DNA from: Candidatus Thiodiazotropha taylori
GTDB taxonomy: Bacteria > Pseudomonadota > Gammaproteobacteria > Chromatiales > Chromatiaceae
DNA: 6,843 nucleotides
NCBI GenBank assembly: GCA_019100305.1
Contig: JAHRHW010000237.1
Location: 1 to 6,843, forward strand
Reading direction: 5' to 3'
Shown here: positions 1-5,576 of the stretch, piece by piece
Layout: the number at the start of each line of letters is the position of its first letter
Numbering within the stretch: position 1 is the stretch's first letter
The notes under the pieces: generated by a model
The model's input: only the letters and a program-made list of their open reading frames with translations
What the model was told of the DNA's origin: nothing
The model's database searches: none
Position numbers and translations under genes: made by a program

Positions 1-213
1 TGCTGATTATCTTGACAGTTTTAGGATGAACCGGTTCGTTGTCCGGCAGCAGTCCCTTGCCTTTCTCAATCACCTTGGCAGCGACACTGGTCAGCTTGCC
101 TAATGTGTCAGAACCGGCAAGCGCCTTGCTATCGCTATAGTAGTCAAACCAGGGCAGCCCGGCACTCGTGTAATCTTTGGCTGTAGGAGGCGTATGTGGC
201 GGCGGGTGACCGG
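1..213 (-). pseudogene. Fragment of an unidentified protein, cut by the intron remnant and the window edge
   Basis: Read on the minus strand, this stretch stays open from about 238 to base 1 and has convincing composition. A proline-rich lead (GHPPPHTPPTAKDY) is followed by AGLPWFDYYSDSKALAG, then a Lys/Gly-rich tail (IEKGKGLLPDNEPVHP). No stop is reached before the window edge, so the C-terminus lies outside. Upstream there is no ATG: the frame meets TGA at 241-239, and bases above about 213 already read as intron-encoded protein on the other strand. The visible part is therefore an internal or C-terminal piece whose 5' portion was lost or displaced. I do not recognise the family and assign no function. 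The sequence reads like soluble protein; I see no membrane helix. Confidence 0.5.
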
Positions 214-327
214 TGAAAAAGGGGCCTTGGCGTATCAGTCATACGCCAGAGGGTTCGTATAGCGCTCAACAATGGTTATTTCGATGCATTGGGGTTTCCA
301 CGGTTGGATCCGCGTGTAAGCATTTAA
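213..327 (+). pseudogene. C-terminal remnant of group II intron reverse transcriptase/maturase, frameshifted
   Basis: The frame starting at 213 reads KKGPWRISHTPE, and the frame one base further on reads RIALNNGYFDALGFPRL to a TAA at 325-327. Joined at about 248-258 they give the pattern expected at the C-terminus of intron-encoded proteins: a Lys/Arg-Gly-x-Trp-Arg-hydrophobic-Ser-x-Thr-Pro block, a short Ala-Leu-x-Asn linker, then Tyr/Trp-x-x-x-x-Gly-hydrophobic. Domain V follows 10 bases after the stop, as is usual for this class of intron. A TGA at 207-209 closes the frame upstream, so nothing of the reverse transcriptase core remains. The frameshift and the missing body make this non-functional. 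The family is recognised by pattern from memory, not by a search. Confidence 0.55.
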
Positions 328-334
328 CGTTACT

Positions 335-410
335 GAACCGCCGTGGTACGGACCCGTATGCCCGGTGGTGTCGGATAGGTGGCACCGTGAGGTGCCACCT
401 ATCCGGATTT
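335..410 (+). ncRNA. Group II intron domains V and VI (degenerate)
   Basis: Bases 337-369 fold into a domain V-like hairpin: an outer stem ACCGCCG / CGGTGGT with one G-U pair, an inner stem TACG / CGTA closed by GACC, and a two-base bulge (TG) on the 3' side. An extra G on the 5' arm and a mismatch suggest decay. Next comes a perfect 15-bp stem (372-386 with 391-405) capped by a GTGA tetraloop, in the position of domain VI. Here the adenosine expected to bulge as branch point appears paired (ATAGG against CCTAT), which would be incompatible with normal lariat formation. The inferred 3' intron end lies just after 405. Confidence 0.6.
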
Positions 411-431
411 AATCGATTCATAAATGTATTG

Positions 432-798
432 TCATTCCGGTATTTGTGAGGAGTGGTGTTCTACAATCATCCAGCGCTCACCATTCCAGCGGTAGACGAA
501 GGTGAATTGTGCCTGTACGGAGACACCGTCTTTGAAAGTATAGGTATAATTACCGGAGTTGATAGCAGTTTGGTCATATATGTGTATATGTGACTCATCG
601 ATTTTCCCAACCGGTTCTTTGGCAAGAAAATGAACAAAGTAGTCCTCAATCTCTTTATGGTTGTGGCGAATTTCATTAGAATCGATAGGAAGTAGAATGG
701 CATTGCTTTCATAGAGAGCCGCGACTTTACTTAGGATCTCTAGTCTCTAGTGCATTATTCCATTCGTCGAATAGTGCTGAAATTTCATTTTCACTCAT
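432..798 (-). pseudogene. CaMKII-association / SgcJ-EcaC cystatin-fold protein, possible iota-class carbonic anhydrase, frameshifted
   Basis: The gene starts at ATG 798 with AGG about nine bases upstream. It reads MSENEISALFDEWNNALETR and then hits TAA at 729-727. Shifting by one base at about 727-735 restores a frame that runs to TGA at 434-432, giving about 121 residues, the normal size for a one-domain protein of this fold. Landmarks in the corrected protein are the N-terminal helix (FDEWNNALETRDP), VAALYESNAILLP, IEDYFVHFLAKEPVG, the strand SGNYTYTFKDG, and a C-terminal FVYRW...W.IVEHHSS. This is the cystatin-like fold of the CaMKII association domain. Iota-class carbonic anhydrases (diatom LCIP63, bacterial COG4337) use this fold, and as I recall their active site includes an H-x-S motif near the C-terminus, like HHSS here. 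No signal peptide is visible. The fold is fairly sure, CA activity is inference, and the frameshift may be real decay or an assembly indel. It has its own promoter upstream. Confidence 0.72.
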
Positions 799-854
799 GT
801 TTAATTACCTATATTGAAATTGATGGCCGTACAAGATTTCGACTTACTTGATCA

Positions 855-1323
855 TCAGGCTAATATACTAGATAAATTTTTTAATAACAATGGCTTGCCA
901 CCTATGACCGCCATGGAGAGCGCGTCCGACACGCCGTAGAGTCATACATGGTCGCCCCTTGTTGATAAGCACTAATTGATAAGTGCTGGAAGATGACAAT
1001 CGGAGCCATAATCCGGACTTTAGTTGAGGCCATCACCTCATGTCCCTGGTGGAATTTTCTGAATGGTTCCTCATCATTGTGTTGCACTTCTGGTGCAGAC
1101 TCTACAAAGGTTCTGCCATTCACGGTCTGACCTATCCTGCCATCATGTCATGATTGTTTGCACAGCCTACCGCATTACCTAATGCGGTATTGTCACGCAA
1201 GGGAAAAACCCTCACTGTTTCAGGCCGGGCAAGAAGCTTGGTGATCGGGTCAATACCGGCAATCTGGATTGATTCATGCTTTGGCCAATCAATATGGAAA
1301 TGACCAACGATCAAAACGGCAAC
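855..1323 (-). pseudogene. Frame-broken C-terminal continuation of the LCIB-like gene
   Basis: Directly after the LCIB-like stop (1313-1311), coherent protein sequence continues in three successive frames. Frame 1 (1323 to about 1132) reads VAVLIVGHFHIDWPKHES, then IAGIDPITKLLARPETVRVF, and ends in NNHDMMAG before TAG. Frame 2 (from about 1132 to 933) reads GQTVNGRTFVESAPEVQHND and later RIMAPIVIFQHLSISAYQQG. Frame 3 (about 933 to TGA at 857-855) reads YGVSDALSMAVIGGKPLLL and has strongly GC-rich third positions. Joining ...MEKAAEIK to VAVLIVGHFH gives a natural helix-to-strand transition, suggesting one longer original protein of roughly 530 residues. Alternatively, a separate short gene starts at the TTG (1314-1312) overlapping the previous stop; I see no good ribosome-binding site for it. 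The tail's family is unknown to me. It is either decay or several assembly indels. Confidence 0.5.
862..890 (-). promoter_or_regulatory. Putative sigma70 promoter for the CaMKII-association-domain gene
   Basis: On the minus strand, TTGTTA (885-890) and TATATT (862-867) are separated by exactly 17 bases of AT-rich DNA. The matches to the -35 and -10 consensus are 4/6 and 5/6. Transcription would begin near 855, leaving a leader of about 57 bases before the ATG at 798. The site lies inside the out-of-frame tail of the LCIB-like gene, so it either arose after that tail decayed or is a chance AT-rich match. Confidence 0.4.
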
Positions 1324-2456
1324 TTAATCTCCGCCGCCTTCTCCATGATTTCAATAGCCGTTTCCATGTCTACTTGATCGGGGTTTTCTGTTGATTGCGC
1401 TTGTAATTGCTTATACAACTCTGCCTGCTCCCAGGTCTCATGATTACCCGACTCATCCTGAACATAGGCAGCCCATGGAATAAACTTGGTGAGCGGAAAC
1501 ACTTGACCTTCCTGGGGTGAAATATCCACATTTAAACCGGATACAAACAAGATCTTTTTGTTTCTATACGAGGGGTCCTTAACAATGGTCCTAAAAACCC
1601 GATCAAACTCCACCTGGGTATTTGCTTGGGCAGCGGTTAATGCCGGCCACTCCGATGTCACGACATAGGGCATGACCTCTTGAAGATTATTCTCTAGATG
1701 GTCTCTTCCTTCATGGTGGTGACTAATCTTACGTTTGAAATAAAACAGATCGGGATGCAGTCGGTGGCCGATCGGCTCGCCCCGACCCGTTTTCCATTCA
1801 TAGTCCTTTAAGTAGCCTTGCAAAATATCAGAGGGTGAAAAAACTTTAGCGGTACTTTTTGACATCTCAGGGATAGGGTCTCCCTGGCTGTCAAGTTTCA
1901 CAATTCTGTCCAATTTGAGCAGTAGCCCCTCTTCCCTTTCGGAATGGAGCAATTGATTATCGATAACAACCTTTCTGATGCCATTGTCCTGAAAGAGTTG
2001 AATATTGTTATGGGCAAATTCGAACTCATTCAGATACCAGTCTAGGGCGCCGCTGATTTTTCCACAGTTGGAGGTCTCGCAGTTATCTTCCGTTTGCAGA
2101 CGACGATAGACACCGAATTTCTTTTCTTTCGGATCATAGCCCACATGGCTGGCCTGAATAATCACCAGGTCCTTGCCGTGATGTGCATGGGGCGCATGAC
2201 GATCAGTCGCTACGATTCCACCCACCAGCCCGTGATTAAAAGGAAAAGTACCGAAGTGCTTTGCAATCAAGATGATAGGGTAGCCCTGACTCTCATCGGA
2301 ACAAAATGCCCTGGAAGGCATGATCTTACCTCGTTGAAAACCCAAGGATATCGCCAAGTTATAGAAGCGCGGCATAAAGTTACTGTACCGCATTGATACC
2401 TCGGCCATATGAAAGGCGCCCAATAAGCTAGATATTAGGCCGGTTGTTCCGTACAT
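1311..2456 (-). CDS. LCIB-type (theta/beta-fold) carbonic anhydrase-like protein
   Basis: From the ATG at 2456 the protein has 381 residues. Its landmarks follow the LCIB/LCIC family (Pfam LCIB_C_CA) as I recall it. They are C52-S-D54-E, matching the family's Cys-x-Asp-Glu zinc-site motif; LVGGIV near residue 80; HAPHAHHGKDLVI (87-99), like the family's HHxPxxG block; ASHVG with H104; FGVYRRLQ (114-121); C131-G-K-I-S-G-A-L, equivalent to the family's CGAA/CGAL; and a late strand pair KKILFVSGLNVDIS...PLTKF (300-325). C52, H104 and C131 are the likely zinc ligands and D54 the gatekeeper. Such enzymes interconvert CO2 and bicarbonate. About 160 residues separate the two halves, more than in algal LCIB as I remember it, and include a HHHEGRDH stretch. 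No signal peptide or membrane helix is seen, so it is cytoplasmic. ATG 2456 has GGGGGA four bases upstream; a TTG at 2468 is the only earlier option, after TAA at 2480-2478. It probably shares the transcript of the NuoL/M/M operon. Confidence 0.72.
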   Translation of the reverse strand: MYGTTGLISSLLGAFHMAEVSMRYSNFMPRFYNLAISLGFQRGKIMPSRAFCSDESQGYPIILIAKHFGTFPFNHGLVGGIVATDRHAPHAHHGKDLVIIQASHVGYDPKEKKFGVYRRLQTEDNCETSNCGKISGALDWYLNEFEFAHNNIQLFQDNGIRKVVIDNQLLHSEREEGLLLKLDRIVKLDSQGDPIPEMSKSTAKVFSPSDILQGYLKDYEWKTGRGEPIGHRLHPDLFYFKRKISHHHEGRDHLENNLQEVMPYVVTSEWPALTAAQANTQVEFDRVFRTIVKDPSYRNKKILFVSGLNVDISPQEGQVFPLTKFIPWAAYVQDESGNHETWEQAELYKQLQAQSTENPDQVDMETAIEIMEKAAEIKLPF

Positions 2457-2541
2457 GGCATCCCCCAAAAAGTCTGTTTATGCAACATATCAAAGGTATT
2501 CTAACCCCCATTATCTTAAGAATCTCTGTAATCGAGGACGA
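2457..2541 (-). other. Spacer between nuoM and the LCIB-like gene, with a start-deciding ribosome-binding site
   Basis: These 85 bases separate two same-strand genes. I see no stem-loop followed by a T-run on the minus strand, so no intrinsic terminator, and only a poor promoter match (TTAGAA, 18 bases, TAAACA). Read-through from the nuo genes is therefore plausible. GGGGGA at 2466-2461 lies four bases before the ATG at 2456 and overlaps the alternative TTG start at 2468, which favours the ATG as the true start. Confidence 0.5.
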
Positions 2542-4032
2542 TTAAGAGAAAAATCCCAGCCAGTTCTTACTAGCAGCCTCGGTAAGATCGAGCACCGCCG
2601 CTGGATAGAGCCCTAGGGCTATAACCAACAGGGCTAAAACGGCAACGATCAACAGCTCCATGCCCCGGATATCGAGGGCATCAACCACCACGTTGCTCAG
2701 TACGGGGCCAAGGAAGGCACGCCGGTAGTAGCTGAGGAAGTAGGCGGCACCAATCACAACCCCGAACAGCGCTGCCAGGCCCGCGCCGGTGTGGGTCTTG
2801 AGGGCGCTGACCAGGATCAGGAACTCGGCCGGGAAGCCGTTGGTGCCGGGAACCCCCATGGCGGCCAGTCCGAACAGGAAGAAGAAGGTCGTCAGTAGCG
2901 GCATGGTACGGGCGACGCCGCCAAGACTGACCATGTCGGTCGAGCCGACGCGGTGGTGCAGGTAGCCGGTCACCAGGAAAATGCCGCCGGCGACAATGGT
3001 GAAGTTGATCAGCTGGAACAGTGCGCCCTGTATCCCCTGCAGGTTGAAGGAGGCGATACCGAGTACCACCAGGCCTACATGACTGATGCTGGAGTAGGCC
3101 AGCATGCGGCGCAGGTTGCTCTGGCTCAGCGCCAGCACTGCTCCGTAGAGAATTCCTGTTACTCCCAGTCCCGCCAGCAGCCAGTGGTACTCCACTGCCG
3201 CTTCCGGCGCCAGCGGCACGGCAAAGCGAATCAGGCCGTAGGCACCGAGCTTGAGTCCCGTCATCAGCGCGGCGATGGCCACCGGTCCCTCCATGGCAAC
3301 CGTCGGCAGCCAGGTGTGGAAGGGGAACAGCGGTGTCTTGACGGCGAAGCCGATGAACAGCAGGAAGAAGACCAGGGTCTGCAATTCACCGGGGACCGGG
3401 TTATTCAGCAGGGTGACATAGTCAAAAACCAGTCCGGCCGGTACGCCGCCGCTCATTCCCGCCTGATCGAAGGCCAGCAGCAGGAAGCCGAACAGCAGCG
3501 GTACACCCCCGGCCAGCATGAACATGGTGTATTTGACTGCGGCATAGCGGCGGTGCGGCCCGATCCCCCACAGGCTGATGAGGAAGTAGAGCGGGATCAG
3601 CGTCGCCTCCCAGAAGAGGAAGAACAGGATCGTATCGAGCGAACAGAAGATCCCCAGAGTGACGCTCTCCAGTATCAGCAGCAGGGTGAAAAAGAGCCGC
3701 GGCATGGTGCGTATGCTGTTCCAGGAGGCCACCACCACGGCGATGAACAGCAGTACCGTCAACGGCAGGAACAGCACCGACATGCCGTCGACGCCGACGG
3801 TGTATTCGATATTGAGGGTCGGGATCCAGTCGTGGTGCTCGACGAACTGGAAGCCTGGATTGGAGACGTCGAAGCGGAACAGCAGGCTCAACGACAAAAC
3901 CAGGTCGAACAGCGCCGTCATCAGGGCGACCAAACGGGCATGGCGGCTGGGCAGCAGCCACATCAGTATCGAGCCAATCGGCAGCGATACGATCATCAGG
4001 CTGATCCAGGGGAAGTTGGTTTCAATCATCAT
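2542..4032 (-). CDS. nuoM: NuoM-like proton-translocating subunit (complex I subunit 4 family)
   Basis: This 496-residue, almost entirely hydrophobic protein has about 14 membrane helices and belongs to the antiporter-like PF00361 family, which moves protons (or Na+) in complex I. The key residues are all present at nearly the E. coli NuoM positions: Glu142 in LFWEATLIPLYFLISLWG, Lys232 in VKTPLFPFHTWLP, Lys261 in GLKLGAYGLIRF, and Glu403 in GFPAEFLIL. NLRRMLAYSSISHVG (306-320) is the usual loop after helix 9, and VDGMSVLF (81-88) is the usual helix 3 start. A longer open frame reaches 4248, but the added part is a shadow of the previous gene. ATG 4032 has AGGGGGG eight bases upstream and lies two bases after the preceding stop, so translation is probably coupled. 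A second ATG at 4029 cannot be excluded. Unlike a standard nuo operon, no nuoN follows. Confidence 0.9.
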   Translation of the reverse strand: MMIETNFPWISLMIVSLPIGSILMWLLPSRHARLVALMTALFDLVLSLSLLFRFDVSNPGFQFVEHHDWIPTLNIEYTVGVDGMSVLFLPLTVLLFIAVVVASWNSIRTMPRLFFTLLLILESVTLGIFCSLDTILFFLFWEATLIPLYFLISLWGIGPHRRYAAVKYTMFMLAGGVPLLFGFLLLAFDQAGMSGGVPAGLVFDYVTLLNNPVPGELQTLVFFLLFIGFAVKTPLFPFHTWLPTVAMEGPVAIAALMTGLKLGAYGLIRFAVPLAPEAAVEYHWLLAGLGVTGILYGAVLALSQSNLRRMLAYSSISHVGLVVLGIASFNLQGIQGALFQLINFTIVAGGIFLVTGYLHHRVGSTDMVSLGGVARTMPLLTTFFFLFGLAAMGVPGTNGFPAEFLILVSALKTHTGAGLAALFGVVIGAAYFLSYYRRAFLGPVLSNVVVDALDIRGMELLIVAVLALLVIALGLYPAAVLDLTEAASKNWLGFFS

Positions 4033-4047
4033 AATCAATGCCCCCCT
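4033..4047 (-). promoter_or_regulatory. Ribosome-binding site fixing the nuoM start
   Basis: AGGGGGG (4047-4041) precedes the ATG at 4032 by eight bases and overlaps the last codons of the upstream gene (Gly-Gly-His, then TGA at 4037-4035). This strong site excludes the far-upstream start at 4248 and indicates translational coupling between the two NuoM-type genes. Confidence 0.7.
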
Positions 4048-5561
4048 GTAGTGCTGCTGTAGAGGGCCTCCAGGCCAACGAAACTCTTGTCTACCAATAC
4101 CATCATGGGTTCTGACTCGAAACCGGCCACCAGCAGGGTAAGCAGCATCAGCACTGCCACCAGCTTCTCCAGGCCGCTCGCCTTTTCGATAACGCTGTAG
4201 CGCACCCCTTCCGGTTGCTGTGACAGGAAGGCGCGCTGAAAGGCCCACAGCAGGAAGCCAGCGGCCACCACGTTGCCGAGCGCAGCGGCGATGGTGGTGA
4301 GGGCGCCGAAGCGTTCCATCGCCGCCTCCATTACCAGGTGGGCACTGTCGAATCCCGGGGTGCCCGGCATGCCGACGATCGAGAGGCCGGCAACGAAGAA
4401 GACAATCCCCAGCAGGGGGATGCGGTCGAACAGGCCGCCGAGACGACTCAGCAGCAGGGTATTGGTGCGGCGATAGACCAGGCCGGCCATGAACAGCAGG
4501 GTGGTAATGGCGAGGCCGAAGTTGACCGACAGCAGCACGCTGCCCTGGAAAGCAAGATGGTTGAGGCTGAACAGGCCGATCACCAAGATGCTAGTATGGC
4601 TGACCACGGCAAAGGCCAGCAGGCGGCGCAGGTTGTTCTGCATCATCGCCAGCAGGGCGGCGTAGAAGATACCGGCGACGGCGAAGGCGATGACATAGAC
4701 ATGCCACTCCATCACGGCATCGTGCAGCAGCGGGAAGATAAAGCGCAGCATGGCGTAGATGCCGGTCTTGAGGCCGAGCAAAAATACCGGACCCAGCGAC
4801 ACGCTGCCGTGCTCCGCCACCAGGGGCAGCCAGCCGTGGAACGGGAACAGCGGGGTGCGCACCGCAAAGCCGTAGAACAGCAGGAAGAAGACCACCGAGG
4901 CGAACTCCGGCTTCACCTTCACCTGGGCCAGCTCCAGCAGGTCGAAGGTCCAGCGGCCGCCTGTGACATCATGGTGGTTCCAGCCGAGCATGATGGTGCC
5001 GATGAACAGCAGCAGCAGGCCAGTGCCCATGAACTGCAGAAATCGGGTGAAGGCCATATTCTTTTCCGGCGACGTCGCCCAGCGCCACACCATGTAGCCG
5101 ACGAGGATCAGTTGCACGGTGGAGAGTAGCACGAACCAGAGCAGATCGACGGTAGTGAACAGGCTCATCACCGTGGCCTCGACACCGAAGATGACGGCCA
5201 TCACCCGCGGCAGGTCAGCAAGGCCGCGCACCGGTGCGTAGAGGACCATCAGTACGGTCAGCAGCGCCGCCAGCAGGATGAAGATGATGCTCATGCCGTC
5301 GACCGCGGCATGGTAGGCCAGCGGGCCGAACAGGCTTAGATGCTCGGCAAAGTGGAGGCCGGGCTGAGCGGGATCGAAGTGGCGGTAGAGTTCGATCGCG
5401 ACCACTAGCTCGAGAATGGCGGCGCCCAAGCCGATCTGGAATACGGCCCGTCCGCTGCGGAACAGCAGCACGGTGATCATTGCCGCCAGTGGAATCAGCT
5501 GCAGGATGGCCAGGATCGGCAGATCGGCTTGGGTGCTCCATGGGATTTCGGTGATCGTCAC
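4035..5561 (-). CDS. Divergent NuoM-like membrane subunit with altered proton-path residues
   Basis: This 508-residue polytopic protein of the PF00361 antiporter-like family has about 14 helices and resembles its downstream neighbour along its full length: VDGMSIIF (87-94), VRTPLFPFHGWLP (234-246), GLKTGIYAMLRF (263-274), NLRRLLAFAVVSH (310-322), VGMPGTPGF (396-404). The residues that define proton transfer are changed. In a gap-free alignment the helix 5 Glu becomes Thr148 (DLLWFVLLSTVQ), the helix 7 Lys becomes Arg235, and the helix 12 Glu becomes Ala407 (GFDSAHLVM). The central Lys265 is kept. Such a protein may have a modified or structural role, for example docking a partner, rather than ordinary pumping. 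It starts at GTG 5561 with TAAGGGGGA six bases upstream, 12 bp after the NuoL-like stop. It has no accepted gene name that I know of; annotation pipelines would probably call it NuoM or NuoN. Confidence 0.85.
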   Translation of the reverse strand: MTITEIPWSTQADLPILAILQLIPLAAMITVLLFRSGRAVFQIGLGAAILELVVAIELYRHFDPAQPGLHFAEHLSLFGPLAYHAAVDGMSIIFILLAALLTVLMVLYAPVRGLADLPRVMAVIFGVEATVMSLFTTVDLLWFVLLSTVQLILVGYMVWRWATSPEKNMAFTRFLQFMGTGLLLLFIGTIMLGWNHHDVTGGRWTFDLLELAQVKVKPEFASVVFFLLFYGFAVRTPLFPFHGWLPLVAEHGSVSLGPVFLLGLKTGIYAMLRFIFPLLHDAVMEWHVYVIAFAVAGIFYAALLAMMQNNLRRLLAFAVVSHTSILVIGLFSLNHLAFQGSVLLSVNFGLAITTLLFMAGLVYRRTNTLLLSRLGGLFDRIPLLGIVFFVAGLSIVGMPGTPGFDSAHLVMEAAMERFGALTTIAAALGNVVAAGFLLWAFQRAFLSQQPEGVRYSVIEKASGLEKLVAVLMLLTLLVAGFESEPMMVLVDKSFVGLEALYSSTTGGH

Positions 5562-5576
5562 GCTTCGTCCCCCTTA
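5562..5576 (-). promoter_or_regulatory. Ribosome-binding site fixing the GTG start at 5561
   Basis: The stop codon TAA of the NuoL-like gene (5576-5574) runs straight into GGGGGA (5573-5568), six bases before the GTG at 5561. The strong site supports this unusual start codon and tight coupling of the two genes. Confidence 0.65.

Larger units (their letters stand above)
213..410 (+). mobile_element. 3'-end remnant of a group II intron
   Basis: Three things in a row match the end of a bacterial group II intron: the C-terminal residues of an intron-encoded reverse transcriptase/maturase (213-327), a domain V-like hairpin (about 336-370) and a domain VI-like hairpin (371-406). The body of the intron (domains I-III and the RT core) is absent; immediately to the left, the other strand codes for an unrelated protein. 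The element is thus a truncated fossil, unable to move or splice by itself. The left boundary is placed at 205-218 because the two unrelated reading frames meet there; the right boundary is placed just after the domain VI hairpin. The assignment rests on recalled consensus patterns, so an Rfam Intron_gpII search would be decisive. Confidence 0.6.

Noticed and set aside
372..405. Intrinsic terminator at the perfect 15-bp hairpin
   Set aside because: No T-run follows (next bases are GATTT), and the GTGA loop and position after domain V fit intron domain VI better.
213..449. 78-residue plus-strand protein
   Set aside because: Only its first dozen or so residues fit a real protein (intron maturase tail); the rest runs through the domain V and VI RNA structures.
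467..712. 81-residue minus-strand open frame
   Set aside because: It lies in the wrong frame over the CaMKII-association-domain gene, whose own frame gives a recognisable protein.
962..987. Short repeats TTGATAAG (twice) and inverted AGCACT/AGTGCT
   Set aside because: They fall inside a stretch that reads as protein (LSISAYQQ) and are short enough to be chance; no further copies form an array.
1311..2456. Carboxysomal carbonic anhydrase CsoSCA or DabA as the identity of this gene
   Set aside because: The spacing of Cys, His and Cys and the CGxxxGAL and HVG motifs fit LCIB better; the CsoSCA CAAHGS motif and the DabA CxDxR pattern are absent.
2953..4062. 369-residue open frame on the plus strand
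   Set aside because: Gln/His/Glu-rich low-complexity translation antisense to nuoM, a typical shadow of a GC-rich hydrophobic gene.
4033..4248. N-terminal extension of nuoM to an in-frame start at 4248
   Set aside because: The extra 72 residues are Arg/Gly-rich and out-of-frame with the real upstream gene; the ATG at 4032 has a strong ribosome-binding site and gives the normal NuoM length.
4338..5129. 263-residue plus-strand open frame
   Set aside because: Same kind of Gln/Glu-rich antisense shadow, over the second NuoM-like gene.
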